Source of the DNA: Saururus chinensis
Lineage: Eukaryota > Streptophyta > Magnoliopsida > Piperales > Saururaceae
Length of the DNA stretch: 64,000 nucleotides
Assembly (NCBI GenBank): GCA_035235625.1
Contig: CP141145.1
Location: forward strand, 2,108,001 to 2,172,000
Direction: 5' to 3'
Part shown: piece after piece, positions 1 through 10,288 of the stretch
Numbering within the stretch: position 1 is the first letter of the stretch
Layout of the letters: every line of letters starts with the position of its first letter
Translations under genes and position numbers: made by a program
The notes under the pieces: generated by a model
Seen by the model: only the letters and a program-made list of their open reading frames with translations
What the model was told of the DNA's origin: nothing
Database searches by the model: none

Positions 1-697
1 GAATAGTATAATTGTAATGGACTTATATTATGTAAAGAATATTATTCATAAAAGATAGTGTTTTTCCCTACAACTTTGTCCTTCTCCTTTCCATTTTTGC
101 AACACAACCAACTGGAAGATCGTTTTTTCCTATCACGACATAAATATATTTTGTATAATCGGATACATGACCAACTGGAAGATTGTGTTCTTCCTAACCT
201 AATGTAAACAATGGTCGTATGAATGATGGCATGACATAGGCCTTGGTGTATTGTTGCTTACACGAGTTGTCACCTAACTTAGATGACTTAATATGGCATC
301 ATGTTATTAGTAACATGACCTATGTATATGTGTTGTGCTGATTACATGATATGAATCCTACATTAGCCATATGTACATGAGTTCATGTTAGTAGTTATGT
401 GACTTATATGCATCGTGCTGATTATACAATCGGCTACCACAGATTACATGATAGGGAATTAAATTAAACAGTTGAGTCTACTTTATAAATTATGTACTAT
501 TAATAAAACTCTATAAAAAGTAGTAAAACCTATTACAATTCATCCACTTCTGGATCGAATTCATGATCAATTCACCCATCATGAATTGCTGCACAAATCT
601 AAGGCTTGGCCATGTGATCTCCATTTGGGTAAAATCAGGTTGAAGGGCTCCTCTGGCCAGCTTCGCTATATAATACGAGGAACACACCATAGTATTC
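1..697. repeat. Direct repeat copy 1 (partner 46723-47555)
   Basis: This stretch matches 46723-47555 in direct orientation, from the first base of the window to position 697. It lacks an internal segment of about 120 bp that the other copy has after the shared 'ccatttttgcaac'. The match stops exactly where a CACTA terminus begins at 698, so this copy carries the insertion and the other is the empty site. The last ~150 bases belong, on the minus strand, to the decayed coding region better seen at 47560-49930. I see no intact gene here. Confidence 0.85.
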
Positions 698-1712
698 CAC
701 TACAACAAAATGTACTATTAGCGACACTTTTATTCGTGATGCACACCAAAGCGTTGCTAAAAACTACTATTTGCGACGCTTACAATACTGTCGCAATAAA
801 ATAGACTATTAGCGATGCTTTCTATCAAGCGTTGCTACTAATACAGATATAAGCGACACTTTCTATCAAGCGTTGCTAATAATACAGATATTAGCGACGC
901 TATCTATCAAGCATCGCTAATAATACAGATATTCGCGACTCTTGTTATCAAGCGTCGCTAGTAATATAGAGATTAGCGACGCTTTCTTCTAAGTGTCGCT
1001 AATAGTACACTTATTAGTGACTCTTTACAAAATGCGTCGCTAATAGTAACATTTTTTTAAATGCAAAATAAAAAAATAGTACTTGTAGTGACGCTTTTAT
1101 ACAGCATCGCTAATAAGTGTACTATTAGTGACGCTTTTCATAATGCATCGCTAATAAGTGTACTATTAATGACGCTTTTCATAAAGCGTCGCTAATAGTA
1201 TTTCCTATTTGCGACGCGTTTTAAAAAACGTCACTAAAACTTATATTAAGTAGCGACGCTTTGTTTAACATGTCGCTAATATTCATTAATAGTGACACTT
1301 GACGTAAAGTGTCACTAATAGTATTTAATCATTTGTGACGCTTTATGTAAAGCGTCACAATTGATTGGTACTATTAGCGACACTTGTAGTTACAATGGGG
1401 TTGCGATGGGATTGCTTTGTACAAATAGGTAGGCATCACAATGTTATGGCACTAATAGTGCTGGCATTGAAATGGGCATTACAATTTCATGGAAGGGGCC
1501 ATCACAATTACAATGGCCAACATAATTTGATTGCAGGGGCCATCACAATTGGAATGGAAAACGCAATACCATTGTGGTGGGCATCGCAAATACATTGCAT
1601 ATGCATTGCAATTGGAGTGCAATGTACATTGCAACTGTCATTGCATCGCAATTGTCATTGCAATGTAAATCGCATTGGGCATCACAATTGTCATCGCAAT
1701 GGGCATCGTAAC
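698..1712. mobile_element. CACTA transposon left terminus with subterminal repeats
   Basis: The end begins CACTACAACAAAATG at 698 and is followed to about 1370 by many alternating copies of 'tagcgacgc' and its complement 'gcgtcgcta', the subterminal motif of this CACTA group. No transposase is seen. The flanking bases 695-697 are TTC, and the paralogous empty site at 47555 confirms the insertion point. A matching right end with TTC on its far side is not in the window. The end at 11239 has similar subterminal repeats but is followed by ATT, so pairing the two is only a possibility. The element is interrupted at about 1713 by a family X LTR. Confidence 0.8.
1390..1712. repeat. Degenerate short-motif array (GGCATCGCAATTG-like)
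   Basis: About 320 bases consist of loosely repeated 12-18 base words such as 'gggcatcacaattg', 'cattgcaattg' and their complements. It lies inside the CACTA left part, next to the GCGACGC repeats but with a different core (CAATTG/CATTGCAATG). The open frame across it (1365-1742) is a by-product of the repeat and is not called as a gene. Confidence 0.6.
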
Positions 1713-2987
1713 TCTAACACCCTGGCCAGTGATCCAACTTGAGCTAGGGTTCTAGAAATCCAAATCTGGGTTATAAATTATAATCGGTAAAACAAAAGTG
1801 GTGGAGTTTGAGTGTGAGAGCCATAATGTTCTTCTACGCACCACAGAACTTAAGTGTTCCGTTGTGCGTAGGGTAAAACAAACCTAATCATATAACTAAT
1901 TTGGATCGTACCAACATTGTCATGTCGTCGGTTGCCTACGTACGTATTAGACAACATCTACTATGTTATTCCAATATGATCAGATCCGAATGTAGTTCTG
2001 CGTAATGGTTAATACATGCATCAAGCAGTACAAAAACACATATATATCATAATACATCTATCTAACTATTTAATTGGAGTTAGATAAAAATCTTATAAAT
2101 CAGCGGAATCACACATCGCAGTCTACCACAGTGTAGATCAAAACACAACAGAGTATCTCATATCACATCAAATCATATCAGATCTCAATGGAGCATGTCA
2201 TATCAAAACAAAGCATTTCAAAGCAAATCATAACACATCGGATTAGAGCAGGGCACATGCATTCATATAATCATGTACTTAAACAGATGGCACTACAAGA
2301 AAATGGGGTATTAACGACGCTCTAAAGCGTCGCTAATACTTGTTAAAGCGTCGCTAAAGGTTATTTGCGACGCTTATTTACCGTCGCAATAAGCGTCGCA
2401 AATAATCCAGTCGCTAATACTTACTAACGACAAAAAAAACAAACTGTCGCTAATAGTACCTTTAGCGACGCATCTGAAAACTGTTGCTAATAGTACCTTT
2501 AGCGACGCGTAATAAAAGCGTCGCAAATATTAGGTTTTAGCGACAGTTGAGGAACGTCGCTATTGAATAAAAAGAAAATAGAACAATAGCGATGCTTTAA
2601 AAGCGTCGCAAATAGTATTTGTAGCGATAGTTGTATAGCGTCGCTATTAAATGATAGAGCAATAGTGACGCTTTTATAGGGTCGCTAATAGTTTTATTAG
2701 CGACAGTTGTGGAGCGTCGCTAATGAACAAAAAATTTAAAAAAAAATTAATTATTAAATGCTATATAGAAATAAAGATTTTTTTTTCATTTCTAATTATA
2801 TCCATACAATCATATCTCGAATACAATTAAAAATCTATACTTACAATACAAGTTGAGTTATTTCCTATTAATGGCATATTTAAAACATATCTATGTTAAG
2901 ATTAAGGAATGTTCATCCTACAAATCAGAATCATCTGAGCTGGGAGCATCAACATGTATATGATCAATTTCATGACACTCAAATAAG

Positions 2988-4452
2988 TCTTGAGCAACAA
3001 CTCTGTTTATATTAGCCTCTGTTTGCTTGCCTCCAAAAATCCTTGCCATGCCAAAGTCTGAAATTTTTGGGTTCATTTCACCATCTAACAATATGTTGCT
3101 TGCTTTCATGTCTCAGTGGATTAAATTTAATCTTGAGTATCTATGTAGATAGAGAAGGCCTTGAACAATTCCTTCAATAATGCTGTAATGCATCTTCCAG
3201 TCTAGCAGTGCCTTCTGGATTGGATCTAATTATCAGTAGAAAGAATTTTAAATTAATAAAACAGGGTTTTCAGTTGTACCTGACAAATACTTGAAACATA
3301 TAGTGGTTGGAATCATGATCTGATATTGCTAACAGTAATTCTACCATATCAATTTTGTACACCGAGCCGCTCAGCTGAAGAGCAGACAGTTCTGTGGAAC
3401 TTGCTGACATAGGCTTGTTAGCCAATTCAAATTCACAGACCACCTTCAAAACTCTTCAATTCGGCTTTAGTGTACATGACAATGTTTGATGAAGGTGATA
3501 CGACACTATTTAGCTTCCGAGTTTAAGCAGAACAAAATTTATCCAAACTTTTGTTAGGCAAATATTCATAGATGAGCATCTTCTCCTCTCCATGGACTCA
3601 CCAACCCAGAAGCCTCACAAGATTTTTGTGCTGGAGTTTCCCAATGAGTTCCACTTCATTTCTCAACTCAAGTAGACCTTGTCCGGAGCTTTTGGATAGT
3701 CGTTTCACAACAACCTCTTGACCCAGTAATTTTCCCTGTAAATTGATATTCAATAAGTTTCCATTCATATGGACGATAAGCTTTACTGCTTAAATATTTT
3801 TTTTCGGACTTAAGGCAAATTATGTACAGAAAAAAAAAACACGGGCTACCCTGTATACTGGACCGAATCCTCCTTCTCCGAGCTTATTAGCTTCATTGAA
3901 GTTGTCTGTTGCTGTGACTATACTGTGGAAATGGAATATTGGCACCAGCGGCAATTGCATCTCCTGAGTTTAAAGTGCATTATCATTGAGGCAGTCACTG
4001 GCATTGACTAATGGGATTGCCTTATCTTGCTCCTTTGGTCCTGGTTGGTAGAAAACCATAAGGGAAGAAATTCAGTGGAGAAAAGACAAATGAATTCAAG
4101 GATTACAAGATAGAAAAAATACTGAATTTGAATTAATTAAAAGGATTGAGCAGTAGTATGAGAAAACTACTTATAAAAACATAATATCACTTGGCCGTGC
4201 CACGGTAATTGAAAAGGCACATTGCTCTGCTTCAGTAGCAGTATTACCTAGTTTGTAAATTCTCCTCCAGAAGCAATAAACAACACTGCTTACAAGACAC
4301 ACTGCGAGGCTAATTGTTATCAGTACAATTACCAACAATTTTCTCCTTTTGGAAGATCCTTTCCCTGCAAATTGTTGATCAAATTCTTTTTGTTCTTTGT
4401 TCCTGAAATGGATTAAGTATGCACTGAGCTGTAAATTAATGACTGCTATCAT
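2988..4452 (-). pseudogene. Captured receptor-like kinase fragment (SRK/CRK-type), TM to activation loop
   Basis: Minus-strand exons spell a transmembrane and juxtamembrane segment (4171-4370, KRRKLLVIVLITISLAV), then the kinase N-lobe (about 3840-3960, [20 protein letters not shown]), the catalytic-lysine exon (about 3535-3735, [14 protein letters not shown] and [10 protein letters not shown]), and the catalytic loop through DFG (2988-3235, [20 protein letters not shown]). The order and exon pattern match a G-type lectin or cysteine-rich RLK. The extracellular domain is missing and the kinase stops after the TEANINRVV activation segment, so the C-lobe is absent. Stops break it: one in the catalytic loop, where the HRD arginine codon is TGA (3113-3115), and one in RLLGW-stop-VHGEE. 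It lies within the CACTA at 2291-8438 and is a captured, dead fragment. An unrecognised open stretch in the intron at about 3290-3450 (ELANKPMSASSTELSALQLS) may be from yet another gene. Confidence 0.85.
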
Positions 4453-4644
4453 TATAGTTAAAAACTATAGCCAATCAAACTTACTAAGCATATGGGATGT
4501 TAAATAATGTGTGCTTCAATATGCCTCCTTCAGCAATCTTCTCAGTCAAACCTGGAAATTAGAGAAATAGAAGAAGACAATGCCTTAAGTAATCTAGCAT
4601 AAGCACTTGCTGAAATCCAAAAACATATTGCACGTGAACATATT

Positions 4645-4972
4645 ACTGGCTGCAAAGCATTTTTCAACTGCAAACGACCCTGAAGGATGCAATGAGAGCT
4701 CCCCAAAATGACCTCTTAACCTGTTAAGGAAGCATACACTCATAAAAAAAAAATTGAAGAAGTTGAAGAAAGATGGTGGCTAGGAAAACTCTAAAAGCAT
4801 CACAATTTGCTACAGTAGCATACTTGGCAATTATCTTGCGTTTCTGTTTGGATGAAGCATCTGAGCAAAGAAAAGCCTCAATCACCTGCCCACCTCCTGC
4901 ATCTTTTGCAGTTTCAAAAACATGACGTGATTCCAAACGTGTTATGCTTTCGATGTATGGCTGAATATATTG
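4645..4972 (-). pseudogene. Captured Pumilio/NOP9-type (APUM23-like) exon pair
   Basis: Two minus-strand exons join across a GT-AG intron. The exon at 4824-4972 encodes ESITRLESRHVFETAKDAGG, ending in KQKRKIIAK; the exon at about 4645-4720 encodes LRGHFGELSLHPSGSFAVEK. I recognise these as the part of plant Pumilio homolog 23 (NOP9 family, nucleolar pre-rRNA processing) that reads ETAKDAGG...VIEAFLCSDA...KQKR...LHPSGSF.VEKCF. The splice is in phase (AA|G before LRGHF). Only this small part of a protein of several hundred residues is present. It is in the same orientation as the kinase fragment inside the CACTA, which suggests capture of two unrelated genes. Identification is from remembered family sequence and was not searched. 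Confidence 0.75.
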
Positions 4973-5229
4973 CTGGTTAACAATCGGAAAAAGGTATATA
5001 AAAAGCATGTCAAATACCCTATTTCAGTTTAAAAACTAACAAAGTTAAGATCACAATGTAAAAATACGAAATAACCTGGTAATAGACAATTGAGGGCGGG
5101 GGCACTGGGGGAGCAGGGGGGCCAGCACTGGAGCGGGGGTGCAGAAGGAGCAGGTGAGGGGGGAAGAAGGTGGGAGGGGGCGTAGTTATATAAGGCGCGG
5201 GCAAAATTTTGCCGCGGATATTTGTTTTT

Positions 5230-5640
5230 TTTTAAAAAAAATTAGCAACGCTCATAAGGAGCGTCGCTAATGCTATTGTAAATCGCGACGTTTAGGAAAT
5301 AGCGACGCAAAAATGTATACTATTAGCGACGCTCGCCGATAAAAGTCGCTAGAAACTTTAAGTTTTTTTTTTAAAATGAGTTATTAGCGATACTTGCAAT
5401 AAGTGTCGCTAACAATTAAAATATGCGCGACGCTAAATCAATTGCGTCACAATTACTTTTACTATTAGCGACGCTCCACATACAACGTCGCTAATAGATT
5501 GGAATTTTTTTAAATAATATTAGCGACGGTCCATACAAGCGTCGCGACTAGTCCATGTAATGGCGACAGATATGAAATAGCGTCACAAATACATATACTA
5601 TTAGCGACGCTATATTATGTACGTCGCTAAAAGTTCAATT
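5230..5640. repeat. Internal block of GCGACGC subterminal-type repeats
   Basis: Alternating 'attagcgacgc' and 'gcgtcgctaa' words fill this stretch, spaced every 25-60 bases. It is the same motif set as the element's two ends but lies mid-element, between the captured genes and the pyrimidine tract. This suggests a former terminus from nesting, or duplication of the subterminal region. Confidence 0.75.
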
Positions 5641-6285
5641 TTTTTTCTCCCCCTCTCTCCACTCCTCTCTCTCTATCTCCTCTCTCTCTCCTCTCCCTCT
5701 CCCTCTCTCTCCTCTCCCTCTCTCTCTCTCTCTCTCTCTCCTCACTCTCTCCTCTATCTCTCTACTCTCTCTCCTCTCCCTCTCTCTCCTCTCCTCTCCT
5801 CTCCACTCCTCTCCTCTCTCTCTCCTCCTCTCTCTCTCTCTCTTCTCTCTCCTCTCCTCTTTCTCTCCTCCTCTCTCTCTCTCCTCTCTCTCTTCTCTCT
5901 CCTCTCCCTCTCTCTCCTCTCTCTCTCCTCTCTCTCTCCTCTCCTTCTCTCTCTCTCCTCTCTCTATCTCCTCTCCTCTCTCTCTCTCTCCTCACTCTCT
6001 TTCTTTCTCTCTCCTCCTCCTCCTCCTCTCTCTCTCTCTCTCTCCTCTCCTTCTCTCTCCACCCACTCTCTCCTTTCTCTTCTCTTTCTCCTTTCTCTCT
6101 CTCTCTCTCTCTCATCTCTCTCCTCTCCCTCTCTCTATCTCCTCTCCTCTCCTCTCTCTTTCCTCTCTCTCCTCTCTCTCTATCTCCTCTCCTCTCTCTC
6201 CTCCCTCTCTCCCTCCCCTCTCTCTCCTCCCTCTCTCCCTCCCCTCTCTCTTCCCTCTCCTCGCTCTCCTATCTACCATATTAGA
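5640..6285. repeat. Long CT-rich (CTCTCC)n tract
   Basis: About 645 bases are almost pure pyrimidine on the + strand (CTCT, CTCC, CCTCTC mixtures). All three frames on either strand are open or nearly so because of the low complexity, and the resulting Leu/Ser- or Arg/Glu-rich frames are not genes. A shorter CT run follows at 6511-6635 and a complementary GA run at 6640-6880. Confidence 0.95.
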
Positions 6286-6289
6286 AATG

Positions 6290-7075
6290 TTTTTCATTAT
6301 AGGGAATATTATTTAAATTATAATTTTTTAAAAAATATTTACCAAATTAGACCACTTTGGGAAATATTTCCCAAAGTGGTGTTCCTTTTTGCCATGCAGG
6401 CGCCAGCCATGCAGCTTGCGCCTGCGTGACTTCTTTTAAAAAAAAATTAGATTTCGTCCTTTAAAAGGACTAAGTGTACTGATTTCATCATTCGAAATGA
6501 CGAAATGAGTACTCTCTCCTCTATCTCTCCTCACTCTCTCACTCTCTCTTCTCTCCTCTCTCTCTCTCTTCACTCTCTCCACTTTCTCTCTCTCCTCTTT
6601 CCATTCTCACTCTCCTATTTTTCTCTCCTCTTTAAGAGAATGAATAGAGAGAGAGTGGAGTAAGAGAGGAGAGAGTGAAGAGAGAGAAAGAGGAGAGAAG
6701 AGAGAGAGAGTGTGTAGCAAGAAAGAGGAGAGAGAGTGGAGAGAGAGGAGAGGGAGAGGGAGAGGGAGAGTGAAGAGGGAGTGAGTGAAGAGAGAGAGAG
6801 AGGAGAGAGAGTGAAGAGAGAGAGAGAGATGAGAGAGGAGAGAGAGAGAATGAAGAGAGAGGAAGGGGAGGGGAGGGGGGAGTACTCATTTCGTCCTTTA
6901 GAATGACGACTTTAAAATTTAAAAAAAAAGCCACACAGGCGCTAGTTGCATGGCTGGCACCTGCATGACAAAAAGGAACAACACACTTTCGGAAATATTT
7001 CCCAAAGTGGTGTAATTTGGTAACTATTTTTTTAAAAATTATTATTTAAATAAATTTCCCTTCATTATATTATTC
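6290..7075. repeat. Imperfect inverted repeat (foldback) in the CACTA core
   Basis: The left arm (about 6290-6535) and right arm (about 6880-7075) are complementary. Both contain 'ggaaatatttcccaaagtgg', 'ccatgca...gcgcc' versus 'ggcgc...tgcatgg', and 'catttcgtc' near 'gagtact'. The apex is CT-rich (6511-6635) followed by GA-rich (6640-6880), so it too can pair. The whole can fold into a hairpin of nearly 800 bases. No coding sequence was recognised. Confidence 0.75.
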
Positions 7076-7501
7076 ATATAATTTAATAATACTAATAAAT
7101 AGTTCTTTTTTACACTTTAAATCAATTATTATATAATATAGTAAATAATTATTTATGAATTTTATTGAATATATATATTAATAATATATGAATTTTATAA
7201 TTTATATTAATTATTCTAATTTTAATATATAGATAATTAAAATTAATAATAATTTGATACTATTTAGTACTACTTATCATTTTTTAAGAGAGATAAATAA
7301 TATTACCAATGCATGACGAAGAGGAATATCATCAAAAATTTTTTCATTATACAAAGTTTAATTTAGAAGAAAAAACAATATGATATTCCTACAATATCAT
7401 CAAAGTTTATTTTAGAAGAAAATAATATATAATATATATATTTTATTAATTAGGTATTTCATAATTTATATTACTTATTACGTTGCAAATAAATATACAT
7501 A
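7076..7501. other. AT-rich spacer, nothing recognised
   Basis: Very AT-rich sequence with scattered short direct repeats ('atcatcaaa.ttt.ttagaagaaaa' twice around 7330-7420). I see no gene, RNA or terminus in it. Confidence 0.6.
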
Positions 7502-8079
7502 GAAAACTGTCACTGAAAGTTATTTTTTTAAAATGAAAAAAAATTTAAAATACAACTTGTAGCGACGCTTTGCAAAAAGAGTCGCTACAAGCAAGCTTAT
7601 TAGCGACGCTTTCTGAAAAGCGTCGCTACTAATATACCTTTAGCAACGCTTGCTAAAAAGTGTCACTAAAAGTATCATCAGTAGTGACGCTACAGAAAAC
7701 TGTCACTGAAAGTTATTTTTTTAAAAATGAAAAAAAATTAAAAATACAACTTGTAGCGACGCTTTGCAAAAAGAGTCGCTACAAGCAAGCTTATTAGCGA
7801 CGCTTTCTGAAAAGCGTCGCTACTAATATACCTTTAGCAACGCTTGCTAAAAAGTGTCACTAAAAGTATCATCAAGAGCACTTACGTAAATCATCAATGA
7901 AAGTTATTTTTTTAAAAATTAAAAAAAATTTAAAATACAACTTGTAGCGACGCTTTGCAAAAAGAGTCGCTACAAGCAAGCTTATTAGCGACGCTTTCTG
8001 AAAAGTGTCGCTACTAATATACCTTTAGCGACGCTTACTAAAAAGTGTCACTAAAAGTATCATCAGTAGCGACGCTACA
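7502..8079. repeat. Three tandem copies of a ~193-bp unit in the CACTA right arm
   Basis: Units begin 'gaaaactgtcactgaaagtt' at 7502, 7695 and about 7887 (this one partly diverged), and a fourth start appears at 8080. Each contains two or three GCGACGC subterminal motifs and a 'ttgtagcgacgctttgcaaa' segment, so the triplication multiplies putative transposase-binding motifs near the right end. Confidence 0.85.
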
Positions 8080-8519
8080 GAAAACTGTCACTGAAAGTTA
8101 TTTTTTAAAAATTTAAAAAAATTTAAATAAAACTTATAGCGACGCTTTTTCAAAAGCGTCGCTAAAAGTAAGATTATTGGAGATGCTTTTAGAAAAGCGT
8201 CGCTAATAATATACCTTTAGCGACGCAGTACAAAAAGCGTCGCTAATAAGCTTACTTGTAGAGACGCTTTAGAAAAAGCGTCGCTATAAGGCTATTATTA
8301 GCGACGCTTTGATAAAAGCGTCGCTAAAGGTAAGAGTCATTTGTGACGGTTTACTAAGAGTCGTAAATGATTGTTTATAGCGACGCTTTTCATTGCGTCG
8401 TGAACAAAAGCGTCGCTAATACCCCATTTGTTGTAGTGTGGTTAGAAATACTTACTCCCCTAAATTTCTTTCGAACTAGCGGCATTTGGAGTTGCTCCTT
8501 CCTTCAGGGCGTCCTCTAC

Positions 8520-9235
8520 TTCACGTCCGAAGATGGCGGATAGAGCCTCCTTGTGCTCCAAAACATTTCTCTCATTCCGCCCAAAGGTGATAGACACACA
8601 CTCCCTTTCCCAGGGCTCTTCTCACTCTTTATGGCCAAAGGTGACATATAGAACCTCCCCTTACCTGGAGACGAATTACTCTTTGCATGTTTGCAAGCGA
8701 TGGACATAACCTTACTTGGAGATGCTTCTCACTTTCCGTACATGTAGGCAACGAACAGAACCTCCCCTTACCTAGAGACACTTTCCTCTCATCGTGTCTA
8801 TAGACAACGGATAGAACTTCCCCTTACTAGTAGACACTTCCCTCTCATCGCGTCCATAAACGACGAACAAGACCTTCTTACCCAGAGACACTTCCCACTT
8901 CCCACACCTGTACGTGGCGGATAGAACCTCCCCTTACTCAGAAACGTTCCTCTCTCTCTCTATGCGTCTGAAGATGGTGGACAAAACCTCCCCAAACCCG
9001 GAGACACGTTTCTCCCTCTACGCCCGTAGGCAACAAACAGAACCTCCCCTTACCCAAAGATATTTTTGACACTACGTGGCCCATCAGTGAAGGATGGAGC
9101 CTTCCCTTACTCCTAGCCACTTCTCTCAGTGCGGCCTGACGGCGGAGGACAGAACCACCTCTCACTTCGGGCCACATCTCTCTCTCTCTCTTTGGGCCTG
9201 GGGCTGTGGATAGAACCTCCTCCTACCCCGGGCCG
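8520..9235. repeat. Minisatellite of ~57-bp units inside the family X LTR
   Basis: A unit resembling 'agaacctccccttacccgg' plus 'agacacttctctc' and a GC-rich tail ending 'ggcggat' recurs about 11-13 times with substitutions. The same array at 33420-33830 in the other X LTR has only about 6 units, so copy number has changed between copies. Open frames through it (for example 8938-9177) are by-products. Confidence 0.8.
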
Positions 9236-10000
9236 TTTCCCCTATCTAGAGTTGCTACCTTGAAGAGTAGATGCTTCCATTGCATAGAATACCCTCGAAT
9301 TAGCTAAGAATGTCTTTTCAACGGGTGAAATTAGACTCAGAATGGATAAGAAAACTCCTATGAAAGTCACACGAGTTTTGTATTTATATTCTAGCGAGCA
9401 GATGAAGAATGAGTGCAAGAGCTCGCGCCACGCATTGTGCGCCTATGAGGTGGCAAAGTAGGCCAGCATACATGTGGAGCACGCTGCGTGGATATGCGAT
9501 GTGTGGAGCTGTGCATTGTGCGACCTAGCCCCGCGTTGCACGGCTCCACACGCCATCTAGCACTGCTGATGCTAGTCGTTGGCATCAGTGCTACATCTAC
9601 TACTTTGTCGTTTTCTCTATATTTTAATCTTTTTCCCATATTATTTTATTCAAACAACATCCCAACTTAAAAACACGATATCTTCTTACTTCGAAGTCGG
9701 AATCGTTCGCTCTTGATATCGATGGACTTGTATCGATGGCCCTTTTGATACTAGATCACACATGGATAGGTTATCCTACAAATTTCAAGTGGATCCCGCC
9801 CATGTGGCACCCTTTCCGAAGTCATAACATTTGCTCTTGACCTCCTATTCCCATGTTTGTTTGATTCATTACGCTCGTTACTTTGAGCTCTACCCATATG
9901 TGGAGATATTAGCCCTTGAAACCCCCTAAAAATTATCTAAAAATTATATATTTACCCTTAACCCACTTGGTTAGGCATAATTAGAAAATGGGTCATTACA

Positions 10001-10288
10001 TTCTTCCTCCCTTAAATGAATTACATCCTCACAATTTGCCCAAAAACACTCTTCAAAATTGTTCAGAGTCAAATTACAATATTAATTTAGAGTTAAAATA
10101 ACTCTTTTGGTTCTACCTATTTACTCTTCTGCAAAGTAGTGCGTAACTCCGTTAATTAGACCGCCCGTGGTAAGGGCATAAGTCTTCTGCTATTTTTTTA
10201 ACCGTATTCAATACCATCACCCCCGTGCACTGGATCGGACCTTGGACCAAGTTCGGCTCGGGTCGTGCAGTGCCGGGGCGTGACACTC
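10001..10288. mobile_element. Retroelement remnants: X internal scrap joined to an L-family LTR tail
   Basis: Bases 10001 to about 10100 are the complement of a purine-rich stretch ending in '...taagggaggaagaa', the expected internal sequence beside an LTR start. From about 10105 to 10288 the sequence matches the last ~190 bases of the long LTR at 57806-61094 ('ccttggacc', 'gttcggctcgggtcg', ending 'gccggggcgtgaca'). Two LTR families are therefore spliced together here, probably by nested insertion and deletion. Confidence 0.65.

Larger units (their letters stand above)
2291..8438. mobile_element. Complete non-autonomous CACTA carrying host gene fragments (Pack-CACTA)
   Basis: The left end CACTACAAGAAAATGGGG and the right end, whose complement reads CACTACAACAAATGGGG, form terminal inverted repeats that extend through GGGGTATTA. 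TGG at 2288-2290 and TGG at 8439-8441 form the 3-bp target duplication typical of CACTA elements. Both ends carry dense 'agcgacgc'/'gcgtcgct' subterminal repeats. No TNPA/TNPD (transposase) coding is seen, so movement would need a helper element. Inside, on the minus strand, lie a receptor-like kinase fragment (2988-4452) and an APUM23/NOP9-like fragment (4645-4972). After these come a second block of GCGACGC repeats (5230-5640), a long pyrimidine tract, a foldback, and AT-rich sequence. The element sits inside a family X LTR and is therefore younger than it. Confidence 0.9.
1713..10000 (-). mobile_element. Gypsy-type LTR, family X copy 1, split by a CACTA
   Basis: The parts 1713-2290 and 8442-10000 align in order with the solo LTR at 32608-34674. 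Once the CACTA (2291-8438) and one TSD copy are removed, the LTR is about 2137 bp, against 2067 bp for the other copy. Read on the minus strand it starts TGTAATGACCC at 10000, just after a purine tract (complement of 10001-10020) that fits a polypurine tract, so this looks like a 3' LTR with a scrap of internal sequence beyond it. The far terminus at 1713 reads TCTAACACCC where the other copy has TGCAACACCC. A minisatellite occupies 8520-9235. Confidence 0.75.

Noticed and set aside
5617-6429. 270-residue Leu/Ser-rich frame and Arg/Glu-rich minus frames
   Set aside because: They come from the CT-rich tract; there is no domain or codon pattern of a real gene.
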